Positions 28,284 through 37,600 of a stretch of 64,000 nt of DNA are shown piece after piece. The stretch is from Methanomassiliicoccales archaeon LGM-RCC1. GTDB lineage: Archaea; Thermoplasmatota; Thermoplasmata; Methanomassiliicoccales; Methanomethylophilaceae. Both the position numbers and the translations under genes were made by a program. Each line of letters starts with the position of its first letter. The first letter of the stretch is position 1. Under the pieces are notes generated by a model. That model ran no database searches and had not been told where the DNA came from. It was given only the letters and a program-made list of their open reading frames with translations. The DNA lies in contig CP115555.1 in the NCBI GenBank assembly GCA_030168575.1, positions 124,001 through 188,000 on the forward strand, in the 5' to 3' direction.

Positions 28284-28321
28284 AATGGTTTGCCGGAAGA
28301 AGGAAGAACCGGCAAACCATT
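28284..28321 (-). repeat. 13-bp perfect inverted repeat upstream of the Lrp-like gene
   Basis: AATGGTTTGCCGG / CCGGCAAACCATT with a 12-nt purine spacer (aagaaggaagaa), 31 nt before the regulator ATG. Its spacing suits either a dimer-binding operator or a strong RNA hairpin. Confidence 0.7.
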
Positions 28322-28349
28322 GATGTTCAGCATCCTCCGGCTCCGCTGA

Positions 28350-28381
28350 CCCCGAAGATCGTTCAATGCCGATCTCCGGGG
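28350..28381 (-). terminator. Hairpin downstream of the methyltransferase gene
   Basis: CCCCGGAGATCG / CGATCTTCGGGG on the minus strand, 12 bp with one G-U pair and an 8-nt loop, 13 nt after the stop of the MttB-like gene. Likely its terminator. Confidence 0.65.
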
Positions 28382-28393
28382 CGGACATGGAGC

Positions 28394-29848
28394 TCAGTAC
28401 ACGCTGGTGCTGTTCCTGGCGGCTTCATCGGCTTTGTCAACGACCTTCTTGAGCTCATCAAGCAGGTCCCTGTCGATCGGCTCCGGAGTGTAGTTGTCGA
28501 TGAGATCCTGGACCTTGTCATGGGCTATCCTGAGGCTGTCCTTGCCTCCGAAGGACTCCATCCAGGTTCCCTCGTCCTGCCTGTTGAATATGGCAGGATT
28601 CGATTGGGTGTCCATCCTGGCCAGGGTCATGGGGAGCGACAGGAAGTCCCCTCCAGGTCCGACATTATAGATATCCTCCAGCGCCAGTTCCTCATCGTTG
28701 ACGAGGATACCGTTGTCGGCATACTTCATCATCTCGATGTTGTCGCTGTCCAGCATCAGCATCTCAGGGGATGTGGAAAGGCCTCCTTCGAGCATACCGG
28801 GCCCGAAGTGCATCGATGCCTTGGCAAGGGTGGCAGTGTATCCTGTGATGGTCTTCTCGTGTCCGGCCTGATAGTCAATCCTCTTCGAGTCCGTCTCCGG
28901 ACCGGCGATGAATGAGGGCATGTTGTAGTATGCCGCCATGTTGGCATATGCGGCGCTGATCAGCGCACGCTCAGGTGCACCGCAGGAAGGGCCTCCGTTC
29001 TTGAGGTCCATCATCGTTCCGGAGCTTCCGAACCAGACGGCATTGCCCGGGTTGAGCATCTGACTTATCGCAACCGTCGCCAAAGATTCCGCGATAGGGA
29101 CCACCAGTCCGCCTCCTAGGGAGATAGGGCAGGTAGCTCCGTTCAGGGCCATTCCCATGGCCATGGTCGGCATGTTGTACTTCGTGGATTCGATGATGTT
29201 CCCCGAGAACCTGTCATCGAAGGTGAGGGGCGATGCCGAAGGGCAACCGATCGTGTACAATGGTTTCTTGTACGCCTCCTCCTCGCTTCCGCGGAGTATC
29301 TTCGTGAATTCGAATCCGTACTTTATGTTCTTAGCGACCCAATCGGCCATGAAATGACCGGTGAATCCCTGGATTGCCTGAAGCTGCTCATGGGCGTCTT
29401 TGGAGACCCCTGCGGATATCAGCTCGTTGGCAGAACAGGGCGTGACGGACATGTCATAGCATTCGATAGCATCTGTGAGCTTGGACATCATATAGACGTC
29501 GTCTATGTTGGAGGCCCTGCTGGTGTAGTTGCCGTTGTCATCGATCCTTCCAATCTTGACAGCGGTTCCGAAGTTGGCGAACCTGGATTGCATGTCCACA
29601 CCGACCTTGATAGGTTTTTTGCTCCTTCCAGAGATCTCGAAGGAGTTCGGGACTTTCTTGAGGCAGTCCTCTATGAGTCCGCGAGGGAATTTGATTATCC
29701 CTGTCTTCTCATCGACATCGCATCCGTTCTTCTTGCACAGTTCGAAGATCCTGGGGTCCATGAATTTACCGCCGGTCTTCTCGAGTACCTTGAGCGCGCC
29801 CTCATGGATCTGGGCGCATTCCTGTTTTGTCAATACCTCTAGTTTCAT
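28394..29848 (-). CDS. MttB-superfamily corrinoid methyltransferase without pyrrolysine
   Basis: A 484 aa member of the MttB superfamily. It aligns with MttB throughout, but the Pyl position is Glu318: FIAGPETDSK, against FTAGM-Pyl-TDAK in MttB. Other shared segments are YQAGHEKTIT, LISAAYANMAAYYNMP and GAPERALI. Non-Pyl members demethylate quaternary amines such as glycine betaine (MtgB), proline betaine or carnitine, so this one probably transfers a methyl group from a related substrate to the corrinoid protein encoded upstream at 30124-30768. The start is ATG 29848 with aaggagatagagt. It has its own AT-rich upstream region, so it can be expressed separately from the corrinoid gene. Confidence 0.88.
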   Translation of the reverse strand: MKLEVLTKQECAQIHEGALKVLEKTGGKFMDPRIFELCKKNGCDVDEKTGIIKFPRGLIEDCLKKVPNSFEISGRSKKPIKVGVDMQSRFANFGTAVKIGRIDDNGNYTSRASNIDDVYMMSKLTDAIECYDMSVTPCSANELISAGVSKDAHEQLQAIQGFTGHFMADWVAKNIKYGFEFTKILRGSEEEAYKKPLYTIGCPSASPLTFDDRFSGNIIESTKYNMPTMAMGMALNGATCPISLGGGLVVPIAESLATVAISQMLNPGNAVWFGSSGTMMDLKNGGPSCGAPERALISAAYANMAAYYNMPSFIAGPETDSKRIDYQAGHEKTITGYTATLAKASMHFGPGMLEGGLSTSPEMLMLDSDNIEMMKYADNGILVNDEELALEDIYNVGPGGDFLSLPMTLARMDTQSNPAIFNRQDEGTWMESFGGKDSLRIAHDKVQDLIDNYTPEPIDRDLLDELKKVVDKADEAARNSTSVY

Positions 29849-30123
29849 ACTCTATCTCCTTGACGTTGCAGGTACTACGCAATCGATATCTGCAATTGAA
29901 AAATCAAATTCTCCAGTATTTAAAAGCAACCTGAAATAATGAATTTTATAAAAATTATTATTGTAAATATGTATTTTATAAGAATTATTATATTAAAAAA
30001 TGGCAATTTTATGAATATAATTGATTTAAAATGAAATGGTTTCCATCGGTAAAAGCGGCCTCCCGCCCCGTTCGAAGAAAGGATATCCGAGGCAAGAGGC
30101 CATTAGATAAATCGTTTGTCGAT
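29849..30123 (-). promoter_or_regulatory. AT-rich intergenic region with tandem repeat upstream of the non-Pyl methyltransferase
   Basis: About 275 nt, no gene. It contains two copies of TTTTATAARAATTATTAT at 29944-29961 and 29974-29991 (30-nt period, about three helical turns), which on the minus strand also supply TATA-like boxes. Nearer the start, at about 29920, attttaaatac is another TATA candidate. At 30055-30100 arms GGCCTC/GAGGCC can pair across a 32-nt loop past the stop of the corrinoid gene. Confidence 0.5.
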
Positions 30124-30768
30124 TCACTTCTCGAAAGCGGCGGCGAACTTTGCAGCCGCATCCGAGGCGTTCTCTGTGTACAGGTCTGCTCCGATCTCGT
30201 CTGCCCACTGCTGGGTGACAGGTGCTCCACCGACGTTGGTGAGACAGATGTCCTTAAGTCCAGCTGCCTTCATCTTATCCTCGAAGGTCTTCTGCCCCAC
30301 CATCGTGGAGGTCATCAGAGCGGATGTCCCGACAGCAACGGCGTTGTTGTCCTTCACCGCCTGAATGATCGTGTCGAGAGGCACGTCCCTTCCGATGTTC
30401 TTGACGTTGAATCCTGCTACCTTCAGCATGATTGCGACGATGTCCTTTCCGATGGAGTGGATGTCTCCCTCGATGGAACAGATGACGACTGTTCCAAGTC
30501 CGGTTCCGGCCTCTGCTCCGAGCTTCGCGATCTCGGGCTCGAGTATCTCCATAGCGGCGTTCATCGTTGCAGCAGCTGCCATGACGTGGGGTAGGTACAG
30601 CTTCTTTGCCTCGAAGAGTGCACCGACCTCCGTCATTCCGGCAGAGTATCCGTTCTCGATCAGGTCAACAAGGTCTGCTCCCTCCGCGACTGCCTTCTTG
30701 GCGATCTCGGCCGCGCCCTTGTTGTCGTATTTCATGATTGCATTCTTTGCGTCTTCTGCAAGTGTCAT
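30124..30768 (-). CDS. Corrinoid protein, near-identical paralogue of MttC
   Basis: 214 aa, B12-binding motif DIHSIG with His104. It matches MttC (10975-11619) at 203 of 214 residues; the first 84 are identical. The 11 substitutions fall in four clusters: 85-87 (linker), 135-139, 164-167 and 172-173, on the face that could contact the methyltransferase. It is encoded upstream of the non-Pyl MttB homologue, its likely partner. The start has the same tattcctcct-type site (AGGAGG on the coding strand) as mttC, suggesting that the duplicated segment includes the ribosome binding site. Confidence 0.93.
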   Translation of the reverse strand: MTLAEDAKNAIMKYDNKGAAEIAKKAVAEGADLVDLIENGYSAGMTEVGALFEAKKLYLPHVMAAAATMNAAMEILEPEIAKLGAEAGTGLGTVVICSIEGDIHSIGKDIVAIMLKVAGFNVKNIGRDVPLDTIIQAVKDNNAVAVGTSALMTSTMVGQKTFEDKMKAAGLKDICLTNVGGAPVTQQWADEIGADLYTENASDAAAKFAAAFEK

Positions 30769-30825
30769 TTTTTGCTATTCCTCCTCTGGATCTTAATTCG
30801 TTCCTTCCCTTGAAGGGTAATGGGA

Positions 30826-31398
30826 TCAAGCGGCCCCTGGCCCTCCTTTGGCCGCGAACACAGTCAATACGAGAGATATCATCAGGGTGTTGAACATCGG
30901 CATTCCGACCATCATGCCCTGGGAGATTCCCATGTAGATTCCCCAGCAGGAGACAGCCATCATCGCTACGAACAATATGATGATCACGATCTTCATCGTT
31001 CCCAGGGTCTCCTTGGACTTCACCATATACGCTACGATCGCAGCGCATATGCCTATCACGATGTCCAGGACGTATTGGTATACGAGACCTATCGGGTTCG
31101 CGATCGCATAGTTCGCGATCAGTCCGAATATCCCTATCAGGATGAACATCACTCCGACGGCCAGTGCCGACGTTCCATAGACGATCGGCATGTTGTCGAT
31201 CTTTTCCTTCCTGAATTTGAATCCGAGTGCACCAAGGGTGATCCCCAGGATGACATATGCAACAGTCATGATTATCGGCCCTTCAGTCTGCCCCTCGTAA
31301 GCGGGCAGAAGCATAGGCAGAGTTCCCAGGGTCATCACAAGGGTGAATGCACACCCGATGAACATGCCTTTTCCATAGCCTTCTCCATACGTAGTCAT
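30826..31398 (-). CDS. Six-span membrane protein of the second methyltransferase locus
   Basis: 190 aa with six predicted membrane spans: residues about 10-30, 40-58, 72-95, 103-125, 133-152 and 160-182. The loops are short and mostly positive inside. I recognise no family. It is the first gene of the block membrane protein-corrinoid protein-MttB homologue, and ends 57 nt before the corrinoid gene start. By analogy with mttP/mtbP it may be the permease for the methylated substrate, but six spans without known permease motifs leave this open. Confidence 0.7.
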   Translation of the reverse strand: MTTYGEGYGKGMFIGCAFTLVMTLGTLPMLLPAYEGQTEGPIIMTVAYVILGITLGALGFKFRKEKIDNMPIVYGTSALAVGVMFILIGIFGLIANYAIANPIGLVYQYVLDIVIGICAAIVAYMVKSKETLGTMKIVIIILFVAMMAVSCWGIYMGISQGMMVGMPMFNTLMISLVLTVFAAKGGPGAA

Positions 31399-31415
31399 TG
31401 TTTCACTTCCGAATG

Positions 31416-31556
31416 TTGAATGACATTATGCGTCGATATCACTCGATTATTCAAATTCCCAAGGCATTTATTTAAATAATATCATTTTTTATCAATAATA
31501 CAATAATTATTATCATAATATTGACAAATATAAAAGAAATATTGTTATAAACAACG
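31416..31556. promoter_or_regulatory. Divergent AT-rich promoter region
   Basis: About 140 nt. On the plus strand TATAAAAG (31529-31536) lies 28 nt before the ATG at 31557, so that gene is leaderless. On the minus strand, AT-rich segments (ATTTAAATAA, about 31466-31478, and attatgataataattatt) could serve the membrane protein gene at 31398 and resemble the repeat upstream of the methyltransferase gene. Confidence 0.45.
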
Positions 31557-31817
31557 ATGATTGGATGTATAGGGATATATCGTACCTTGCCGGTTTCAGT
31601 ACCGTCGACGGTATCGGAAGCCATGAGGGACATTATTGATTCTGGCAAGAAGAAGGTGCGCATCATCCCGCTATCCGTAGCGTTCTACGGCCCGTCTGCG
31701 CTCAAGGCCAGAATGGAGATAGAATCCTTCGGGCTGGAGACGGAATTCTCAAGACCGATTTCTCATCTGGAATCGTTCTATCTGATACTGGATTCCAAAG
31801 TCCCCGAGGGATGGTGA
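31557..31817 (+). CDS. Small conserved-looking hypothetical protein
   Basis: 86 aa, soluble, mixed alpha-beta composition (MIGCIGIYRTLPVSVPSTV, ARMEIESFGLETEFSRPISH). No family recognised. A TATA box 28 nt upstream and a normal codon pattern support it. It lies about 100 nt ahead of dinB on the same strand. Confidence 0.55.
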   Translation: MIGCIGIYRTLPVSVPSTVSEAMRDIIDSGKKKVRIIPLSVAFYGPSALKARMEIESFGLETEFSRPISHLESFYLILDSKVPEGW

Positions 31818-31915
31818 GGATTGCATAATACGATGCGACCGAGTCGGTGATTATGCACATAAAGTTATCATAACATGCACTCCATCCACCTGTAGGTGGG
31901 GATTGTTTGGATCGC

Positions 31916-33115
31916 ATGATCATCCATGTTGATATGGACTGCTACTACGCATCTGTCGAGATGAGGGACGATCCCTCTCTGAGGGACAAACCCGTAGTGG
32001 TACTCTCCCCCTCGGACCAGATTCAGGTCGTGGGAACATGCAACTATCCTGCCAGGGAGGCGGGCTTGCGCTCGGGCATCTCCGTTCAGGAAGCGAAGCG
32101 CATCTGCCCCACTGCCGTATTCATCAACGGTAACATGAAGAAGTACCGTGCAGCAACAGAGGAGCTTCACAGCCTCTGGTCGGAATATACGGACGTCATG
32201 CAGCCTGTGATGCTTGACGAAGCATACCTGGACGTTACCAATACTGCAGGAGACTTGGACGGGGCCAGACGGTTCGCGCATGAGATCAAGAGACGCGTCA
32301 GGGACGAACTGGGCATGGGATGCTCCGTTGGACTAGGGTACAATATGGTATCCGCGAAGGCCGGAAGCGAGGAGATGAAGCCTGACGGATACTTCGAGAT
32401 ACTGTCCCCGCAGGAGTTCATGGATCTGATGGATGGACGCGATATCGGAGAGATAAATTCGATCGGTCCGAAGACGTATGAGAAACTTCATTCGATCGGT
32501 CTGATCACACCTAAGGACGTACGCGAGCATAGAGCCGAAGTCATTGGTTTGTTGGGCTCTCAGGCACAGAGGATCCTTGACTTGGCCGAAGGTCTGGACT
32601 CCAGGGTGGTGACGCCGCATCTCCCGGAGGATTCCAAATCCATCTGCAGGAGCCTGACTTTTCTGAGAAATATCGATGATTACTGGCTTCTTTCAGACGT
32701 GATGTTCCTGATGTGTGTTGATATAGTGAACAATCTGAATAGGTACGGTAAATTCGGGAACGGTATGTTCGTCATGGGCTCGTACACCGATAGGACCGCA
32801 TTCTCGGCCAACAGATCCATGAAGGCATGTGATGATCCGACAGAGCTGCACGAAGTCGCCATGTCGCTCTTTGACGAGCTCCCTTTCCGTCCAATCAGGC
32901 GCGTAGGCATCAATGTGTACAACCTGACGAAATCGAATCCTAACCAGACCACCTTGGATTCTCTTCTGGGAACAGATAAAGACGACTCGGAGCTGACTGA
33001 TCGGTTGGAATCCATCAGGAAAAGGTATGATATGGATTCCTTGGGTAGATACGATATCGACAGGGATACCATTCGCACCATTGCCGAGCATATGAGGACG
33101 CATAGGGCCAGATGA
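31916..33115 (+). CDS. dinB: DNA polymerase IV (Y-family, DinB/Dbh)
   Basis: Translesion DNA polymerase, 399 aa. Catalytic residues are in IIHVDMDCYYASVE (Asp of the first motif) and LDEAYLDVT (Asp-Glu pair), with NYPAREAGLRSGIS in the fingers and a helix-hairpin-helix thumb region around INSIGPKTYEKLHSIGLIT. The little-finger domain fills the C-terminal third. I chose the ATG at 31916, the usual family start (MIIHVDMD); an in-frame TTG at 31907 is less likely. No PCNA-binding motif of canonical form is evident at the C-terminus. Confidence 0.94.
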   Translation: MIIHVDMDCYYASVEMRDDPSLRDKPVVVLSPSDQIQVVGTCNYPAREAGLRSGISVQEAKRICPTAVFINGNMKKYRAATEELHSLWSEYTDVMQPVMLDEAYLDVTNTAGDLDGARRFAHEIKRRVRDELGMGCSVGLGYNMVSAKAGSEEMKPDGYFEILSPQEFMDLMDGRDIGEINSIGPKTYEKLHSIGLITPKDVREHRAEVIGLLGSQAQRILDLAEGLDSRVVTPHLPEDSKSICRSLTFLRNIDDYWLLSDVMFLMCVDIVNNLNRYGKFGNGMFVMGSYTDRTAFSANRSMKACDDPTELHEVAMSLFDELPFRPIRRVGINVYNLTKSNPNQTTLDSLLGTDKDDSELTDRLESIRKRYDMDSLGRYDIDRDTIRTIAEHMRTHRAR

Positions 33116-33291
33116 ATAGAGAAACCGAAGGAAGAGGATTGCGAGGGTGCACAAGGTTTGCTAGCACTTCTCGAAAACCCTGTCTTTCCATATTTCACAT
33201 CGGCTGATTACCTTCTGCGGACCGCTATATATGATGCGAAAACACCCGCCACTATCAGGATCAACAGAGCATCGGTATCCACAGGCAGTAC

Positions 33292-33567
33292 ATGATCAGG
33301 AGATGCAGCGAATGTGTTGAACTTTTCAGAGCCTACGACTGGGTCCACGACAACGTAAGCAACTACGTAAGGTACATCCAGGACAACGAGGCAGTCTGCT
33401 TCGCGCAGCATTACTGCGTGGTCATGACCACTTATCTGAGAAACAAGGAACGCCTGAAGGATAACGGCCAGACACTTACGGACTTTGCAAAGTTCACACC
33501 ATTCGCAGTATCAGATCTGGAATTCGCACCGAAGAACAACGACCTCGTCATGGACGGACCCTTCTGA
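33292..33567 (+). CDS. Hypothetical protein
   Basis: 91 aa, soluble, Cys-containing at the N-terminus (MIRRCSECVELFRAYDWVHD). No family recognised. A TATA-like box, GCTATATATGA (about 33223-33233), lies about 60 nt before the ATG. The interval 33116-33291 holds no other gene. Confidence 0.45.
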   Translation: MIRRCSECVELFRAYDWVHDNVSNYVRYIQDNEAVCFAQHYCVVMTTYLRNKERLKDNGQTLTDFAKFTPFAVSDLEFAPKNNDLVMDGPF

Positions 33568-33713
33568 GCCGGACAGCTTCTTCCTCAGACGCCAGGCAAG
33601 GGCGTTCCCCAGCGGAGCCTCCGTCCGATCGGGGGATCGTGAATCGTCCCTTTTCAAGCCATATCATGTCGAGGACCCCCTCGGACGACCGGATACTGAA
33701 TGGATACCGAGGT

Positions 33714-34295
33714 TCAATCCTTCTTGGCCATATCGCCTTCGATGATCCCGATCATCTCCGATATGATGCCGGCGACCTTCCTCCCCTTGTCCGTGATGAC
33801 GATGACCTTGGAATCCGTCCTCCCGGTGCGATACATCTCGATCAATCCCATCGACAGCAGGTCGTTCAGCTTGTCGGTCATCCTCCCGCTGCGGGAGATG
33901 TCGTTGTAGATGTCGGACTTGAGAACGGGCGACATCCTGTCAAGGTAGATCAGGAGCGCCATCATGTACTTTCCTTCAAGCTTCGACAGGGTGGAGCGCT
34001 CAGGATTCCTCGTCGCACTCCGCTTGAGCAGCGCTTCGCGGACCTCCGGCGGAAGGTCGTCGAAGTCGTGCGGCTCCTCCTTCACGTTGGAGCGGCCGTC
34101 TATGCCCTCTCCCAGACGGAGGGACCGCACAGCCCCCCCCCCCTCTTGCGTCCTCCCGTCATCGGCCCCGGATGACATCTCACGATCCGGCGACGGTCCC
34201 GACGGGTTCCGCGAGTCTACAACATCCCGATCCGGCGACCGATAGTCGGACGGTGTCATCCCGAATCCCGGCAGGAAGCGGTCTTGATCTCTCAT
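33714..34295 (-). CDS. Winged-helix DNA-binding protein with poly-G tract
   Basis: 193 aa. The N-terminal half (1-80) is disordered and rich in Arg, Asp, Ser and Gly; the C-terminal half (about 95-190) is a winged helix (SKLEGKYMMALLIYLDRMSP, KSDIYNDISRSGRMTDKLND, GRTDSKVIVITDKGRKVAGI). The coding strand contains 11 consecutive G at 34133-34143, encoding Gly-Gly-Gly in QEGGGAV. A change in tract length would shift the frame before the DNA-binding domain. A TATA box CTTTAAATCC sits about 25-30 nt before ATG 34295. The next gene, divergently oriented, encodes a giant adhesin. Confidence 0.7.
   Translation of the reverse strand: MRDQDRFLPGFGMTPSDYRSPDRDVVDSRNPSGPSPDREMSSGADDGRTQEGGGAVRSLRLGEGIDGRSNVKEEPHDFDDLPPEVREALLKRSATRNPERSTLSKLEGKYMMALLIYLDRMSPVLKSDIYNDISRSGRMTDKLNDLLSMGLIEMYRTGRTDSKVIVITDKGRKVAGIISEMIGIIEGDMAKKD
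34133..34143 (-). repeat. Homopolymeric G tract (11 G) in coding sequence
   Basis: Eleven C in a row on the plus strand (G on the coding strand) inside the winged-helix gene. It is long enough for slipped-strand mispairing and is the longest homopolymer I saw in a coding region of the window. Confidence 0.9.
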
Positions 34296-34659
34296 ACATG
34301 AGGATTCCAGGACGAGGATTTAAAGCGGACATGGATTCCCGATTAATTCTACGCTATTGGTGAAGACACAAGATGCACATAATCGGGAGCGCCCAATCTG
34401 TGCCCGTTTCAGCGCCCGAAATCGAACCTTTGACCCCTTCTTAATACTCCGTCCCGAATCAACTCATCGACCGTATCTTTCTCCGTCAAGGGAAATTAGG
34501 GGCCCGAGACGGGATAAGAGGGTCGGGCGGTGAAAGGCCCGCGGGATCCCATTATAGGGATGAGGGTCCTGCAAGTAAACGGAGATTTTTCGACATCACC
34601 TTCGTAAGAAGGCAACCCGGATCAGAGGTAACATCACCGCTGAAAAGGAGAAATGAAAT
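34296..34659 (+). promoter_or_regulatory. Leader region of the adhesin gene
   Basis: About 360 nt without a gene. The part nearest the adhesin is GC rich with competing arms: TCGGGC at 34523-34528 can pair with GCCCGA at 34502-34507 or, in part, with GCCCG at 34537-34541, and ATCCC/GGGAT (34546-34561) forms another small stem. This suggests a structured 5' leader. The ribosome site aaaaggagaaatgaaat lies directly before the ATG at 34660. I found no clear TATA box; taatactccg and cattataggg are candidates. Confidence 0.4.
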
Positions 34660-37600
34660 ATGAATACAAAAGGAATGAAATTCCTGGCAGTCTTGGCTGT
34701 ATTGGCTATGGCGTTCGCCGCATTCGCTGTCGTCGCACCCGCGGAGACAGATGATGCCGTACAGAGTGAGTCAGCTATACTCACACCTGAAACAGAGAAT
34801 TTCAATACAGGAACAGTTGCTAATTCTTACATAGCAACGGAAGGAATCACCGTTACCGATACTGGAGCTGGAAATGTATACCTCGCTCCAGGAATCACTG
34901 TCACTGTCGTTAACGGAGCGTCAGCTGGTGCAGTAGTATTCTATGTAGCCGAGACCGATCTGGATGCAAGCAGTAAAGTCAAATACACCGCGACCACCAA
35001 GTTCTCAGTTACAACCATTGCAGATGTAGTGTATGACATCACAGCTGCATATGATGAGGAGAATGGTGCATCGATCACAGTTGCCGCAGGTACTGGATGG
35101 AATGCACAGGGAACCATCGTGTTCGGTAAGAACGTCACCTATGACGGAGATTTCACACTTGCAGGGAACACAACAATCTTCCCTGCGGCATCCGATGTGA
35201 CGATCGACGGAGACCTCATTGTTACCGGTGCATCCACTATCTATGGAAAGGTCGCAGTGACCGGAGATGTCAAGGTCGATGCAGCAAGTAATGCTCCAGC
35301 CACACTTACTCTGGGAACAGCAGCATCGCTTTCCCTTGCCGAGGGAAAGGCCGTGGAGCTTCGCGCTTTCACAACAGATACAGTGGCAGCAGCGAATTTC
35401 GCACCAGGCAACGTTTTCACCGGAACCGTTGAATCGTATGCTAAGGATGCAACAGCAGCCACCAACAGCGTGGCCCTTGAGGGATTCGTTGGAGCTGTGA
35501 CCGCTACTTCCGCTGAGACGCCAGCCCTTAATTTGACCACCATCAGTTACGGAACGATCACCCCTGGTACGACCACACTTCCTGGTATCCCGGCTGCGGC
35601 CATAGGGGCAGCTTCTAAGACCACGACTCTCAACATGGATGTTTCCATCGGAGGCGCTTATGCTTTCAATGGAAACATCATCATCAATGGTAATTTGAGC
35701 CTCACTGGTGCAAACACAGTGGTTTTGACCGTTAATGCTGGCTCGCTGACAGTTGCCTCCGGAAAGGAGATCAAACTTACATCTTCAGAGACCACAGCAG
35801 GACCTTCAGTGACATCCGTTGCCAAGATAAACGCTACGGTCAACGCCTACGTAGGATCGACAGTCAAGGGTAGCGCAGTATTGACTGACTTCGTCGGAAA
35901 AGCAGCAAACAATGCCTCTGACAAGCTTGAGTTCGGCAACAATGGATCTTCGGACATCTCTGGAAGCATCACTGGATTGACCGGAGGAGCTCTTGGAACA
36001 TCCACAGTTGCCGCAGCAGGACTCGTTATCGGAGGACAGGCGACTCTTGCGGATGATGCCGTCATTACAGCGGACAGCGGAGCCATCACTGCAGACTTGA
36101 TCGATGCAGCAGGAAATAACGTCATTTTCACTGGTGCGAAGGCTACGTATACACAGGCAGCAAGCGCAGTTCTTGGAGATGTAGTTTCAGGAACCGTCCT
36201 CCTGAAGGCAGGTTCGTTCACTACTACCGCGGATGTCGTTGTCGGAAGCAATGATGCTGACGCACCCACCGCAACTCTGAACATCGGGGTTAATGCGACA
36301 CTCACGCTTGGAAACGGTGGAGCAGAAGACTATAATGGATGCGATGTAGCAATTGCAGACTCCGGTGTCGTCAACGTCTACGGAACCGTGCAGGCAGCCA
36401 ACACTACTACTGGTAACGCTTCTGAAATCAAAGATCACACTTCCTCTACCAAGGGAAAGCTTAACGCATACGAGGGAGCGGTCATCAAGACCACCAAGCT
36501 CAACATCACGGCGGCCAACGTCAACATCGAGGGCGCGAAGGAGACCGTCAAGATCAGCGGAACCCTTGCGGGACCCACCCATCCATACTCTCAGATGCAG
36601 ATCGTCATCGTCGAGGGCAACCTCACGATCCCCGACAACGTCGTCCTGACCATCGCGGGAGACCTCATCGTCAACGAGGGCGTGGAAGTCCTGATCAAGA
36701 ACGGCGGCCAGCTCGTTATCGACAGCTCAACCGCCACAGCCGAGATCTACGGTACCATCACCGTCGAATCCACCACCGCAACACCTGCAGCAGGATTCCT
36801 CGTCACATCAGCCGATACCATCACCGTCGAAAACGGAGGAAGCGTCGTTGTGTCCGGTACTTCTGCAGCACCTGCACTCATGACCATCACTGACGCCGAT
36901 TTCACCGTCAAGAAGGGCGGAGAGGTCGAGGTCGGAGAGTACGGAAAAGCTATTCTTGGAGCAGACAAGTTCACTGTCGCCGCCGGAGGAACCTTCAAGG
37001 TCGAGGGCGGAGTGCAGGGAACATTCCTCAACAAGGGAACCGTCATCATCGACGGATACCTTACTGGAGCACTCACCGTAAACATGCTTGGCAGCGCGAC
37101 CGTTGACATTAGATCCGTAGACCTGTATAACGGTGCTAACAGCCAGTTGAGCATCACCGACGGGGGATTAGTACCCAAAGGATCTTCAACCGTTGCTGGA
37201 CTTAATGAAATCAACAACATCACTCTCAATGAGACAAGGACCGCTGGAGACGTTGTAGGAATCCAGGGATTGGTCGTCAAGACATCCTACACATCCTACA
37301 CCCTGTCCGGTATCACGTACTACTACAACTACATGGATCTTTCCGGAGCCGTCAACAAGCACGCTATGCAGACCTCCGGAGACGACACGACGATCGCTAT
37401 CGCATCCGGAAAGGGACTCACAGTCGCCGACACATTCGCACTTGCAGGATCTGATGTTGTATTCGATGTAGGAGCCGATGGAACGGAACTCACCGTTTCC
37501 GGAATCCTTCTGCAGCCCAATGGAACTGCAGCATTCATTGGTGACGCTGCGGCTAAGATTTCTGTGACCGGAATGATGAAGACATATAACCCCGTCACTT

